DNA of 64,000 nucleotides from Deroplatys truncata. Taxonomy: Eukaryota; Arthropoda; Insecta; Mantodea; Mantidae. The notes below the pieces were generated by a model. It searched no databases. It was not told where the DNA came from and saw only the letters and a list, made by a program, of their open reading frames with translations. The stretch lies in contig CM060977.1 of NCBI GenBank assembly GCA_030765065.1, positions 130,018,295 to 130,082,294 of the forward strand, in the 5' to 3' direction. Both the position numbers and the translations under genes were made by a program. Positions 1-11,440 of the stretch are shown in pieces (positions within the stretch are counted from its first letter, which is position 1; each line of letters opens with the position of its first letter).

Positions 1-42
1 AGAGTAGAGAAAGTCATGTGAGTGTAACACATCAGATTTTTT
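1..42 (+). repeat. Family A repeat, 3' end (cut by window edge)
   Basis: The window opens with the family A 3' end, GTAGAGAAAGTCATGTGAGT, followed by a run of T. It runs straight into the T-rich left part of a mariner element, so family A probably inserted there. The rest of this copy, and probably the left end of the mariner, lies outside the window. Confidence 0.7.
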
Positions 43-67
43 TTATTTTGGAACATAATTAATCTCA

Positions 68-460
68 TTACGTGTGGAAGAGAACATCAGCTAAGTGACC
101 GCCGCGACTTTGTTGGGTTGCGCGTATACGGTTGACCCAATTTTCAATGACAGAAAAACGTAAATTAGGTCCAACTTTACGAATAACACACGTGATGTTA
201 TTCATAAGATCATTTACTGTTTCTGGCTTGTTGACATAAACTCGATATTTAACATAACCCCACAAAAAGTAATCCAACGGCCATAAATCACATGACGTCG
301 AGGGCCAGTTAACATCACCACCACGGGAAATGATGCAACGTCTTAACTTCTCTTTCAAAAGATCGATCGTTTTGAGAGCAGTATGACATGTGGCACCATC
401 TTGCTGGAACCAGATGTTTCTGAGATCTATACCATCCAAATGAGGCCAAAAATATTCCCT
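68..460 (-). pseudogene. DD41D mariner transposase, catalytic-domain C-terminal part
   Basis: The reading frame carries the second catalytic Asp in FQQDGATCH and a later Asp in WPLDYFLWG. I count 41 residues between these two, the spacing that defines DD41D (rosa-type) mariners; classic mariners have 34. A typical C-terminal tail follows (IENWVNRIRATQQSRGGHLA). This segment is open, but upstream pieces lie in other frames. The first catalytic Asp region, near 690, is out of frame with it. It would have encoded a DDE/D cut-and-paste transposase that binds the element ends in the nucleus. Confidence 0.8.
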
Positions 461-801
461 TAAAAGAGCCTGATATCTTTTTCCATTGACAGTTTCAGCT
501 TCTCTCGGAAAAAATATGAACCAATGATTCCACCATACGAAAATCTACACCACACATTAACCTTTTGGGGATGAGCTGGTAGTTCTTAAATCTGTATTGG
601 ATTGTGATTGCTCCAATAGCGGCAATTTTGTTTGTTAGTACAACCATCAATCCAAAAGTGGGCTGCGTCGCTGAAGATGATTTTTCGACAAAAATCCGGA
701 TAGCTGCCAATTGCTACATAGCCCAGTCAGCGAATACACAGCACAATCTCTGGTCGTTGGGCTTTAGTTCTTGAGTTAACACAATTTTGTAAGCGTGAAC
801 T

Positions 802-1068
802 TCATGTCCAAATGCAGATTTCACTCTCACGAACGGCACCTATGTTTACGTTGTAACGCTTACATCGATTACCTACAGGCGTTCGTTGATCGCTGACAGA
901 ACCCCTTCTTTCAAATTTATCGATCAAACGCCGAATCGTTCTCTCGCAGAGACGATTATGCACACCGTAAACTTCACGCAATACACGGAAGTTTTGGCGA
1001 ACTGATGATCCATTTTGATAATAAATTTTCACAATTTCTACGCGTTGCTGAATGCTGTAACGTTCCAT
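802..1068 (-). pseudogene. DD41D mariner transposase, N-terminal DNA-binding part
   Basis: The protein starts MERYSIQQRVEIVKIYYQNG and continues with a helix-turn-helix region ending in RTIRRLIDKFERRGSVSDQRTPVG, followed by an AT-hook-like basic linker (NRCKRY). This is the N-terminal signature of insect rosa-type transposases. It lies in the same orientation as the catalytic part at 68-460. The link between them, about 480-800, is frameshifted. A related, equally broken copy is at 40548-40830. Confidence 0.75.
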
Positions 1069-1232
1069 GGCTATCTGTCAATAACAACTGTAACCGCATG
1101 AAAAAAAGTACTGCTGTAACTCAATAACAACGGTAGCTATCATATGTTAAAGATACACACTCTTATTGAAAGAGCTTAAGATGTCATAGAGAGTGTATGG
1201 TATTTCAGAGCCTGCATGTAGCGACCCGTTCT

Positions 1233-1654
1233 TATTTTTTCTACCACGCACAGTGAAGGTATTGCATTCCACTCAAAAATTCGATAACAAGATTTAATCT
1301 GAAATACAGGCTTTCCTGGCATAAGCCGTTTATAAGATATTGGTTATTAAACGTTCGAATTGTTCAATATTTGACATTCTTTTAAAATGCCATACATTTT
1401 CAGTTGTTTTTTGTGATTGCATTGAAACATTATGGAATTTTAAGGCCAGCATATAGGGTTCAGTTCTTAAACCTTTGAATGTTGCTGTTTTCTTTGTATC
1501 TATAACGAATGTGTAATTTAGCTATTTCCGGAAAGATTTTTTGGATAAAAATGTAGTAGGTAGAAAAATAAGCTTGAGTACGTAGCTTGTATACCCACTA
1601 ATAAAGATAGAGGTTAGAGAAAGTCAAGTGAATATATCATATCAGATGTTTTTC
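1233..1654 (+). repeat. Family A repeat, internally deleted, 3' variant 2
   Basis: The left end resembles the family A start (CTAC...GTGAAGGTATTGCATTCCACTC). The right end reads TTAGAGAAAGTCAAGTGAAT plus a T-rich tail. About half of the usual ~800 bp is missing in the middle. The 3' half has the variant 2 segment, with the phrase TTTGTATCTATAACGAATGTG. Confidence 0.65.
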
Positions 1655-2825
1655 TAATAAGATCACCGGTATTTCTCCAAGAAATGTTTACGCTAACTTA
1701 ATAGATTTAAAATAAATTCTGTGTGAAATTTATTGTATTATTTTGTAGTCATAATGAAAATTATAAAGCAACTGGAATTTTGCAACCCTTAAATAAAGAC
1801 GTCCTCCAGTTTTTCCCATGAAAGCCATTTTTATGCGCCACGTAAGTTAAAACAGCGTTAATTGTTATTACTAACATTTTTAAACCCTTTAATTACTTTT
1901 AAACACCTATTCTTTTACTAGAGATGAATTATCACAATTTTTGCTTTCACTGAGTCTTTCCTGTGTTTTACCATTACTTTCGTTTTAAAACAGATTCTTC
2001 GTGAATAGTTTTAAATGCAATGTGCCACATAGCGTTTTCGTGCAGAATTCGTGGAACATAAATGGATCTATTAGCTATATGAAGACTGCAGCTGAGGGAA
2101 AGTTTCCTATATCGCAACACATGTCAAGTAAAACATTGTTGAGGACCGAATACTACCGCGCGTTCTTGATGAGAAGTGAACCATGACTGAAATGCATGCC
2201 CAAGAAGGGAATTTGTTCTCCCTTCAGGGATATGTAAATGCAGGGATTGGAGCTCAAAATTCCAATTTCATTCAAGACGTGACCCGGTGATCGCAAACTT
2301 AATGTACGGTATGCCATCAGCAAACCCTTGCAAGGGCGGGTGGAGAACGTAAATATTTAATAACGTTAGGGATGAGAACGCGATTTCCTCTTCCTCTTTT
2401 GGACTAACCGATCGCTAGTATCACTTCTATCGATTCAAAAAGAATTCGTTCACACCGTACTCACTGAATGGTTATGTGATAAGCGTATATCGAGTGTCCG
2501 CTTGTGTGATTCTATTTATAGAGAAATATGAAGAGTACTTTATTCCAGGCATCATAAATACCAAGCTCTAGGCTTTACTGCTCGCTCCGGTTAGCGTCTA
2601 CCACAAGGAAAGCTAAGCAGCAGGACGGTTTGTAACACTGCCTATCTATTACATATCTGGCCTACGCGCTCTACCGTCAAGGCATGGTCACGTGATCTAG
2701 TGCAGGCGGCGAAGGTTGGAAAGGCATGTTTGTGTTGCAAATTTTCTCCTGTGCATATTTTGAGTTATTTCACGTGTGAAAGTATTCGATTTTTATCCCC
2801 ACCCTACGTATTGCAAACCACATTG
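1655..2825. other. Unassigned spacer
   Basis: I see no gene or recognised repeat here. The AT content falls between 2560 and 2750, just upstream of the P-like element. That stretch may hold the element's 5' end, but I could not identify an inverted terminal repeat. Confidence 0.4.
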
Positions 2826-2999
2826 GGGTAAGTAAAATATCTATTATTATAGTTATCATATCTGTTATTGTAGTATTTTGCAGAGAAGTATACTTAGTTA
2901 TGTCTGGCACAACTCTGAAAGTAACTAATAACTATTTGTATGCTTTTATCAGAAAATTATATTGTAAATGTATAAAAAACAGTGTTCTTTGTATTTTCA
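2826..2999 (+). other. Possible 5' intron of the P-like element
   Basis: A consensus donor, GTAAGT, lies at 2826. A pyrimidine-rich acceptor ending TTTTCAG lies just before the ATG at 3007. P-family transposase genes are spliced, so a leader intron here is plausible. Transcript data would be needed to confirm it. Confidence 0.35.
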
Positions 3000-3006
3000 G
3001 AGCTGC

Positions 3007-5705
3007 AATGCCTTTCAAATGTTCAGTACCAGGTTGCAGATCAAATCTGCTTAAGGTTTCCAAGAGATGAGGAACGACGAAAATTATGGCTAAGCAGAAT
3101 ACGCAGCAGAATTTTGAGTTCACTGAAAATGCTAGATTCTGCATTAGACACTTTCCAGAAGAAATGGTTATTCGAGAGGACAAATGGCAGGATAAGTATT
3201 GACGAGTGCATTTCATTCCGCGTGCTAATCCTTGCCTTACTGATGATGCTTTTCCTACAGTTGTTAATGAAAGTACACCCCACTTAAGCTTTTCACTTCC
3301 AAAGAAAAGAAGAACAAGAGAGGAAAGGGAAGATGAAGCACTTCAAACTGCTCTGGATCAAAGTTTAGCTATCTGATAAGGAATTAGAAAATAACAAGTT
3401 ACTCACATATGAAGAGGAAACCGTTTATATAACAAAATGTGTGAACGAGAGAAAATATTGTGCACTTTCAATTAGTGTTAGTGCTATTACAGAGGTAAAA
3501 ATAAATACAGTATCAGTGCCTTATGTTGCTAGTAGTTTTTTGGTTTCTAGTGATAAGCATTTTACAGTGTATATAGACAAAGAACTGAATCCTAATGGAC
3601 TGAATCTTGAATTTAGTGTTATCTTGGAGAAATCTCAGGTGGATGCATTATTTGAATTGTGTAGTGTACCTTTGTCAAGCTGTAAAGAAAGTAAACTTGC
3701 TGCAGCAGTGAAATTGTTAAGAGCACATGAGGTGCTAGATGCTGGTAAAAAAGTGAGGTTAAGTGTCCTTACAGAGCAGATAGAATTATTCTCCTTTAGG
3801 AAGGAAAGGTACAGATTTTCATCAGATCTTCTTACGTTGGCTCTGAGAATGTTCCCGATATCTCCTGCATGTTACAGAACCATACGTCAGTCACAGGTAC
3901 TAACTCTTCCACATCCAAGTAACTTAAGAAATCTGGCTGCCAGTCTAAATGTAAGTGACAGAAATTTCAATATTAGCAATTCCTACATTGTTGGACGCAT
4001 TTGTTCCTTGAAACGCGAGGAAAGAATTGTTAAACTTTTGATGGATGAAGTTTATATTTCACCAGAGTTAACTTTTAAAGGTGGTGAATTGGTAGGAACT
4101 AGTGCAACAAATACACATGAGCTTGCTAAAACAGCTCAAGTGTTTTCAGTAAATGCTGCATTTGGTACTTATTCAGATGTCATTGCCATTTTGCCAGTCA
4201 GTAGAAATTCTGGGGACTTCTTACATGCTACTCTGAGTAACATTCTCTGCGAACTTGGCAAACTTGATGCAAAAGTCAGCAGTCTTATAGCTGATAATAA
4301 TCAGATCAACAAATCTTTGTTTCACAAATTCACACCACATACATATAGTTATTATTCAGTAGTAAATCCCTTTAGCCAATCACAGCCTCTGTTTTTGCTC
4401 TATGATACTGTGCTTATTTTCAAAAATATAAGAAATATTTGGATAAACCAGAAAGATCTTATATTTAATTTTCCTGATTTTGATTATCCAGATATAATTA
4501 AGAGTGCTAATTTTGGTCACCTCAGATCACTTTATCACAAACAAAAAAGTGAGTTGCTGAAATGTTGTCATACATTAAATGCAAAAGCTGTTTATGCATC
4601 AAATATTGAAAGACAAAAACTGAGTCTGGTGTGTAAAATTTTCAATTATGAAAATATTAATGCCCTCTTAGAATGCAATGATGGTTATGGAGAAACAGCA
4701 GGGTTTTTAAATATTATCCTAAAATGGTGGAATATTGTGAATATTAAGTTTCTATATAAGTATGTAAGGTATAAAAATTCTGATTACTAAGCAGTCTTTG
4801 CCATCGAGCAAGAAGAGTTAATTTTCCTGAATAAAATTTCAGCATAGTTGTACAATTGGAAACGTCTCTGTAGGGGTAATGTATACCAAGGGCTGTCTAG
4901 GCGTACATTTGATGCAATAATGCAAACATGCTCAGGCCTTTATGGTTTAGCAAATAATGCTCTAACAGAATTAAAAGTAAACTATGTCCTTTTTTGCAAG
5001 TTTCAAGCAGATCCTCTTGAAGAGCGATTCAGTCTTCCGGCAGTTGTCTGGCAGTAATTATTGTATCTTTCTCCAACAGCTATATGAGAGTGAGAAAAAG
5101 ATCAGAATTCAAAATTTGCTTTCATTTTCATCAAAACAAGGTAAAATTCCAGTAAGAAGCTTAAATGCGGGTGTAGATTCTGAAAACAAGAATGTTCAAT
5201 CATTGCTGCCTTTTTTGACAGAAATTGAAATTGCAAAACCCGTGAATAATGATGTACCGCCTATCGTGTTTTACATTGCAGGTTATGCTGCTTTCAAGGT
5301 AGCAAATGGTATAATATATCCCAAATGCATTGAGTTATTGATTTTAAATTACACTTTAGAGTATGAATTCGAAGGTGCAACAAGGCTGATTGATTCCTTA
5401 AGTAGAGGTTCTCTAAAGAAACCCATTATATATTGCGTAATATTTGTGTATCCAACTATTTCAGGGCTTAGTCAAAGAGTGTTACGATGATTTTATTAAA
5501 AGCAGTAATCATCTTGCCTAGTTGAAGCATTTATGCAATCCCTATATAGTAAACATTATGGATGAAACCACAGAAACGATCATCAATCAATGCAATAATA
5601 AATTTGAAGACTATTTTCATGATGTATGCTCAATTATTTGCAAAATTATTCTAAATAATTAATCCAAAATGGTGACTGAGGATAAGAAACAAAAGAAGCT
5701 GAGCA
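3007..5705 (+). pseudogene. P-element-like (THAP9-type) transposase, degenerate
   Basis: The N-terminus is a THAP zinc finger. C5 and C10 appear in MPFKCSVPGCRSN, the FPRDEERRKLW motif is near 3060, and C-x2-H appears as FCIRHF near 3145. These three parts lie in shifting frames. From about 3376 to 5030 one frame continues with P-superfamily motifs: LLMDEVY (D codon at 4044), SLIADNN (D codon at 4293) and LLYDTVLIFKNIRN (4401). It is broken by in-frame stops at 4788-4790 and 4845-4847. A frameshift near 5030 leads to the FRQLSGSNY...LYESEKKIRIQ block. A further shift near 5460 leads to the C-terminal tail. Known P-family enzymes cut DNA with an RNase H-fold domain carrying a GTP-binding insertion. 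The copy is not intact, but it is only lightly damaged. Confidence 0.85.
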
Positions 5706-7034
5706 GTGAGTGAATTCAAAAGAGTATTTTGTGCTTGCCATGAGGAAGGAAACAATACTTTCAGTATTTCAAGATATTTACATGGAATAATGTGTGTATT
5801 AAAAGCCACTTTTTTCTGTAATATGAACTATGGTATATATTTTATAATGAACACAGTGAGGCTATCTGACTTTGGCTTCACATCATATATTTCAGTAATT
5901 TTACTCTTTTTACCAAACTAATAAGTATGTGGCAAGATTTAGAATATTACCAGAAGTAATATTAGCAGATTTAGTGGATGGACTGTTAGCTTTTATGTTG
6001 ACTTTAATTTTCAGGAAATACAAAAGAAATCTTATAAAAGTTTGTCAGTGTGTATTGACTTGTACAGTGGTAAATGAGAAAAATTACTCCAATGTATTAC
6101 ATTAGGGCAGAATATTTTAATTTTTATTGTATATTCACAGCTTTTGAGTGGAATAAACATAATCGTATCCCAAAAATGCTTATTTGTACATTTTTGCAAT
6201 CCTTAATTTTGCTATTCCTGTTGTAATGAAATATATAAAGCATTAGAATAAGTTCCTACAATAATGTTCAACAGGTACGTAAATCCTAATAAACCGAAAT
6301 GTTTGATATTTGTATTATTTAGCTGTTTATTTTCATTCCATTTGAAGCTGAGCTTGTAAACATATGATTATATAAAGGTAAGGAGTTTAGTGAAAATAGT
6401 ATTTTGTCCCAAAACATAACACAGATGTTCAGAGCATAATTAAATTTAAAATTGGCATATTTTGAGCCACTTTCTTTGTAATAAGGTGAATTGGCTTTTA
6501 TGTGCACCTGTATAACTTAATACTGTTTAACTTAACTGCATAGTAATTATGTTCTGTTTTAATTTCTTCATGTATTATCATTATTTAAACAAAGAACCCA
6601 TAATACTGCTACAGTTACATTATTTCATAGGCTCATAACGACTACAGCTACACATTCTACTGTGTTTATTACTTATAGCACTATTTTAGTTTTTTCTAAT
6701 CCAATACATGCACAAACACTTAAAAGTCACGATTGTTTCTATAAAATACAATGAATTATCATTATTTCTTTAATGCTATCTTTGTTTTCTAGCGGTGTAT
6801 ATTTGCTATTATCTTAAATTAACTTAGGTTTTTATTTTTGCGTTCCTCTGTCTTTTTGCTTGGAACTGTGGAACTCGTTACCCACCGCCTTCGACTGCCG
6901 CCATATTGAAATCAGCACTCAGGCCTGTAGTGTAGTGGGCTGTGGTTGAAAATATCACGCGAGCAAGTACCGCTGATGGTACCAGAGAAGAGTAACTAAT
7001 GTGTGCACTAATGTCGACGCGTACTAGTCCCGGT
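5706..7034. other. Unassigned AT-rich spacer after the P-like pseudogene
   Basis: There is no recognisable coding sequence beyond the P-like tail. A GC-richer patch at 6840-7030 could contain the element's 3' end, but I found no terminal repeat matching the 2560-2750 region. Confidence 0.35.
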
Positions 7035-7150
7035 ATCAGAGAAGAGAATGACCCTTGGATATAGATGCACGAATATTTATTAATTTTAGCTCCACCTACA
7101 TATTATCTCACCAACATTCTACCATATACGTTGCCAAATCTCAAAACTCT
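7035..7150 (-). repeat. Repeat F, copy 1
   Basis: The reverse complement of this stretch matches 43118-43225 closely. The shared core is GGAGCTAAAATTAATAAATA, followed by a GTGCAT...TAT segment. Neither copy has visible coding capacity. Confidence 0.6.
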
Positions 7151-8469
7151 CAGTATCTGAATGTGACACTGTTACTAGTGGTTTAGCTAAAATTTCCGTC
7201 GCCTCGCTAATTCACAGAATCTATTTATGTGCCAGTACTGAACTTAATTCTAAACTGCGTTCCAAGAAAAAATTCAGCTGGTTGTGCTCGCTACTCTCGG
7301 CTGATACTAATGACTTTGCTTAACCTGACTCCTAATTATCTTCATCTTTCCGCACAAAAATTTCTACTCAAACTTGTCACGTTATACACTGCTTTAGTTT
7401 TTGGAAATTATTTATTGTAATCATTTATTTATCTTATTGTTTTATATAATTATTTATATATCTCGTCGATAATTACGGAATTCATCCCAATGAAGAATTA
7501 TGACACTTTATTTGGTGGAATAGATACGATAGGTAACGAGTGTTTGGAAGGAAAACAATTAAAAATATCCTATTTTAGCGGATTTCACTTGTACTCATAG
7601 GGTGATACTTTCTTCTGCGCATGCGCAGTAGTAAAAAATTGGGTTCTTCGTTGATATTTAGGAACTTATTTCGTATATAAGAAAATATCTTAAAAGGACA
7701 GATGCAGAGCACAGGCTTTCTAACTGTTCACATCTCCTTTTAAACCATATAATATATGCATTTTTGTTCTCTAAATCATCTTTTTTCTGCATTTAAACTA
7801 CAAGGTATTACAGTTACCGTGTTTACTTTGAAGAACTACATGCCCTTGCATTCAGTGTGGAACAGGGAGAGATAGGCCTGTTGGGTGGGAGGTCCTGCCG
7901 GCGTCATAGTATAATATCTGGAGACGTTATGGACCCCGCCTGTATCCGAGCCTGCCGCCCGGATGTGGTCGCCCTCAGTGTCCTTTCTCTCATCTCTTCT
8001 ACCTGGAGGTTTTCAGAAGCTGTTGCCATTCAGTGGCAACATACTCCACCACTCCCTGTTAACGATTATCATAAGGTAGAATTGCAGATCCACCTTAAAC
8101 TTGTAGTCTTTGTTAAGAGCTTTATTTGTCCATAATTTAGAATTAAGTTTCCTGAATCGTAATGTCCTCTGCAATTAATACATTGCAACAGCACCTAAGA
8201 ATAATCGCCTGACATTGCATATAAATCACCAGTAACAAGTCGCGCACTATACACAATGTTACCAATATAATAGGTACTTCTTCTTTATTTTATTTTGTTT
8301 TAAAATACTAATCAGATATGTCTTCTTCATATACTTTGCTATGTCATTACATTAATTGTTGTGTTTTACTGTATTTCACTTACTTTTGAAACTAAATATT
8401 TTTCTTCTATTACTTTTTATTTAATTTTAGGTGAAAACGCCAAACTTCTTCACCTTTATGTTTAATATT
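7151..8469. other. Unassigned spacer with an NRF-1-like site
   Basis: I see no supported gene. A GC-richer block at 7855-8035 has no recognised identity. An isolated NRF-1-type palindrome is listed separately. Confidence 0.35.
7615..7628. promoter_or_regulatory. NRF-1-type palindromic site
   Basis: CTGCGCATGCGCAG is a perfect palindrome containing the TGCGCATGCGCA core bound by NRF-1/Erect Wing family factors. It lies in otherwise AT-rich DNA with no gene attached, so function is unproven. Confidence 0.35.
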
Positions 8470-9293
8470 TTTTACCTTCTCTACTACGTATAGTAAGTAG
8501 GGGAAGTGTTGCATTCCACTCAAAAACTTGATACCGAGATTTCACCGGAAATACATGTTTTGGGGTCTCCTTAATAAAAAAAAAGCATTTTTGGAAACGT
8601 GTCTGTGTGTCTGTGAAAAGCATAACTCAGAAACGAACAGTCGGATAAACGCCAAACTTAGTATTTAGGTTCAGTATCTTCCAGAGATGCGACACAAAGG
8701 TTTTCAAGAAAATCCCCTCACCCCAGATTACCCTTTATATGGAACATTTTTTGACATTTTTAATTTTCTCAAAAATGGCTAACATTTTGATTAAAATATC
8801 ATGTATTTAAGATTCTTTCAAGACAAAGAAAATTTATATCTTGCATTTCCTGGGAATGTCTCCAAAAGTATTCTTCATTGTGAATGACTTTTGCATAACT
8901 GCTAAACCATAAGAGATAGACAAAATTTTACTACACAAAGCATTTATTTCATACACAATTTTTTTGTTGAGTGAACCGTTTTCGACGTATTGCTTGTTAT
9001 TCCTTTAAATTTTCCAATACTTATACCTTTCTTCAAATGGGAATTTGTTATTCATTTTTTTGTCCTGGTAACGCAAAGAGAATGGAATACTCCACATAGC
9101 AACCAGCTCTTAAAATATTTGACTATCACTTAAAGCCAACCAATTCCCCTTGCATCTACAAGAAAATTAGCAATAAGATTAACATCTCGATATCTCGATT
9201 AACATGAAGCATATAGAAAATAAGCGTTTGTAAAAATAATTTCTACAAGAGTAGAGAAAGTCATGTGAGTGAGTGTAGCACATTAGATTTTTT
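8470..9293 (+). repeat. Family A repeat, full length, 3' variant 1
   Basis: A near-complete ~820 bp copy. It starts TACCTTCTCTACTACGTATA and ends GTAGAGAAAGTCATGTGAGT plus a T-rich tail. The sequence near the two ends is a short inverted repeat (ACYTTCTCTAC against GTAGAGAAAGT). There is no open reading frame of note. Confidence 0.8.
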
Positions 9294-9879
9294 ATATTTA
9301 TTAGTTAAAACTAAAGTGTTTATTTTTACTTTAGGCGTTTCTTTCGGCAGTTTTTCTTTCTTTATGCCGACTCATGGCCGCTTATAATTTACATTTTAAG
9401 ACTTGGTAATTTCTTTATTCTTCAGATTTCATCAAGGAGCACTAGGAGATATTCCGCGGAGCACAGTTTCAGAACCGGAGAGTGTAGCTACAGTGGACCT
9501 TTTCTGATTTACCCGTCATTCCCAGCGCAAATTGTCCGTATGCAAAGTAAATCGCGAGTGCGGAAAAACACAATCCGACGAAGCGGTTTTTTTTAAATAT
9601 ATAAATATAAATGAAAAGTACTCAACAAATGCTATCAAGATATATCTCGGTATATTTACCAGCTATTAATTTATTCTTGGGACTTGCACCTAGTGGGATG
9701 TGACTGAGATGACGTCATTTGGGATGCAAGCGAAAATTACAGCAGTGTTACTGACGAAATGGAATATTTTCATAGTAAATTAAAATACACCTATCACAGA
9801 AAGGGAAAATAAACTTTCCATATAATCATCATAACCAAATAGTGCACGTTTTGGGCCTTTTGACGCATTCCGAATTCAC
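9294..9879. other. Unassigned spacer
   Basis: No gene or repeat was recognised in this stretch. Confidence 0.4.
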
Positions 9880-10645
9880 AATGTTTCAATATTGGTCCCT
9901 TCAACAATTTCTCGGTCTTTCGACAAATCTTCCTCATCTAAGCTTATATTTATGTATGCTGACTGGAATACGGGAATTCTTCATCCTATGTACATAGATG
10001 GACATACCATTGTTTTCTGTATTGTTCTATTACTTCTGAAATGTTGGTTACATTTTGTTCTCCCAGAATGTCATCGTTCCTCTGATGGTGCAGAAGGGAA
10101 TACCCAGCCAGAGGTCTTAATATTTAAATTTCTGCTGTTTCAACATCCCTTTCTTTTAATGTCCAAGTCTCAGCTCCATAAAACGCGATTGGTAGGATCA
10201 TCTTATAAAACATTAAAATCGTATCGTATCTCGTATCGTATCTCTACGGAGTTTATTTAATAATGTCTGTCTAATAGTCCCATTTAGTTTTATCGATTTA
10301 TTTATTTTCTGCATCACTATTTCTTAAATTTTGGGTTATACGTCCCAAGTGTTTGAAACTGGAGAAGACCTGCAAAATAATTTTATTGTCTACTATTATC
10401 TTTGACATTAGTTTGATATACTTTTCCTGTGGATATTTTTAAATTACATTGTTTTGAAGCTCACATAGTTTATAAATTGCTTTTTGTAAATTACAATCGG
10501 AGTTTGCAAACGTCATTTGGTCATTTGAAAATAACAGGGTATTTAAATTGCATTTATTTATGATATAATTTTCGTTCAAAGTTATCAGCTATTTCCTTAT
10601 GATGTCATCAATGTATAAATTAAATAGGACAGTTGATAGTGGGTT
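9880..10645 (-). pseudogene. Non-LTR retrotransposon reverse transcriptase remnant
   Basis: Read leftwards from about 10645, broken frames give LFNLYIDDIIRK, then LLFSNDQMTFANS at the position of the usual FADDQ catalytic box, then SSFKHLGRIT, then YKMILPIAFYGAETWTLKERD. This order (domain B, YXDD box, thumb, GAETW motif) is that of the C-terminal half of insect LINE reverse transcriptases. The catalytic box has an Asn where the first Asp belongs. Many stops are present, so this is an old dead copy. The 5' end and the endonuclease domain are absent. Clade not determined. Confidence 0.7.
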
Positions 10646-11440
10646 CCCATATAATCATTTACATAGTTATTTATTGTATTTGTTGTACTGTTCTTCTTAC
10701 GTCAGCTGTAACAACCAATATTATTTCAGGATGGCCACATTCGTCGTTAGAGCTACAACTTTCATTGCTGAATCAGCTCTCGCCGAAGAAAACACAATCT
10801 CAAGTAACAGTAAACCTTTTTGGAAAGTTAGGTTTTCTATGAAGACGGCAAAAACACAACATTTCTAAATCGAAAATGTAAGGTGAAATCAAATAAAAAT
10901 AAGGAATAAAATACTTTATGCTGTAATCCCTGCGTCCAGCATGTGACAATGGGGTCGTTATTTTAGCGATGTCGGTAAGGATAGATGAACCATACCGCAG
11001 ACTTGCTACTGCTGCATGTACCAACAGATTTACCACTCCCGAGGTGCTCGTCTTGTGTTCGGTCTGCCACATCGCTTGCTACAGCACTGTGGGACCCCTG
11101 AGTGATGTCGATACCAACCTCATCGTTATGGCTCCTCGCTGGAACATTCAAGAGGCCCACGGTTTGACTCCCGTTAGAAGCTAGCATTAACAGCAATTCC
11201 CTAGCTTAGCGTTAATCCTATAACTCTTCACTCGTTTATTCACTATTAGTACTATAATCAATGAGAAAGGAAACAACATTTAAACAAAATAGATGTGAAA
11301 CGAAGGCTGTGTGATAAGTCCATAACTTTGGCGAGAGATAGCGTTCTAATCACAGGTTTCTTGTTTACACTCAAGTCTTACATCTATTCTGGGTATAATC
11401 GCAGAAATTCGTACTCATTTGTTTTTTAGAACATTTTTGA
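10646..11440. other. Unassigned spacer
   Basis: No supported gene. A GC-richer stretch at 10960-11185 is open in several overlapping frames but shows no family motif. Confidence 0.35.

Larger units (their letters stand above)
43..1174 (-). mobile_element. Rosa-type (DD41D) mariner, copy 1, degenerate
   Basis: This is a mariner-superfamily transposon read leftwards. The 5' part encodes an N-terminal helix-turn-helix region of the kind annotated as DUF4817. The 3' part encodes the catalytic domain. The right inverted end lies at about 1146-1174 and matches the ends of the copy at 39.7-40.9 kb (shared core AAGAGTGT). The left end is missing because a family A repeat abuts the T-run at position 43. 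Frameshifts separate the coding pieces, so the copy is inactive. Confidence 0.8.

Noticed and set aside
2560-7030. Terminal inverted repeats of the P-like element
   Set aside because: I compared the GC-richer patches at 2560-2750 and 6840-7030 and found only scattered short matches.
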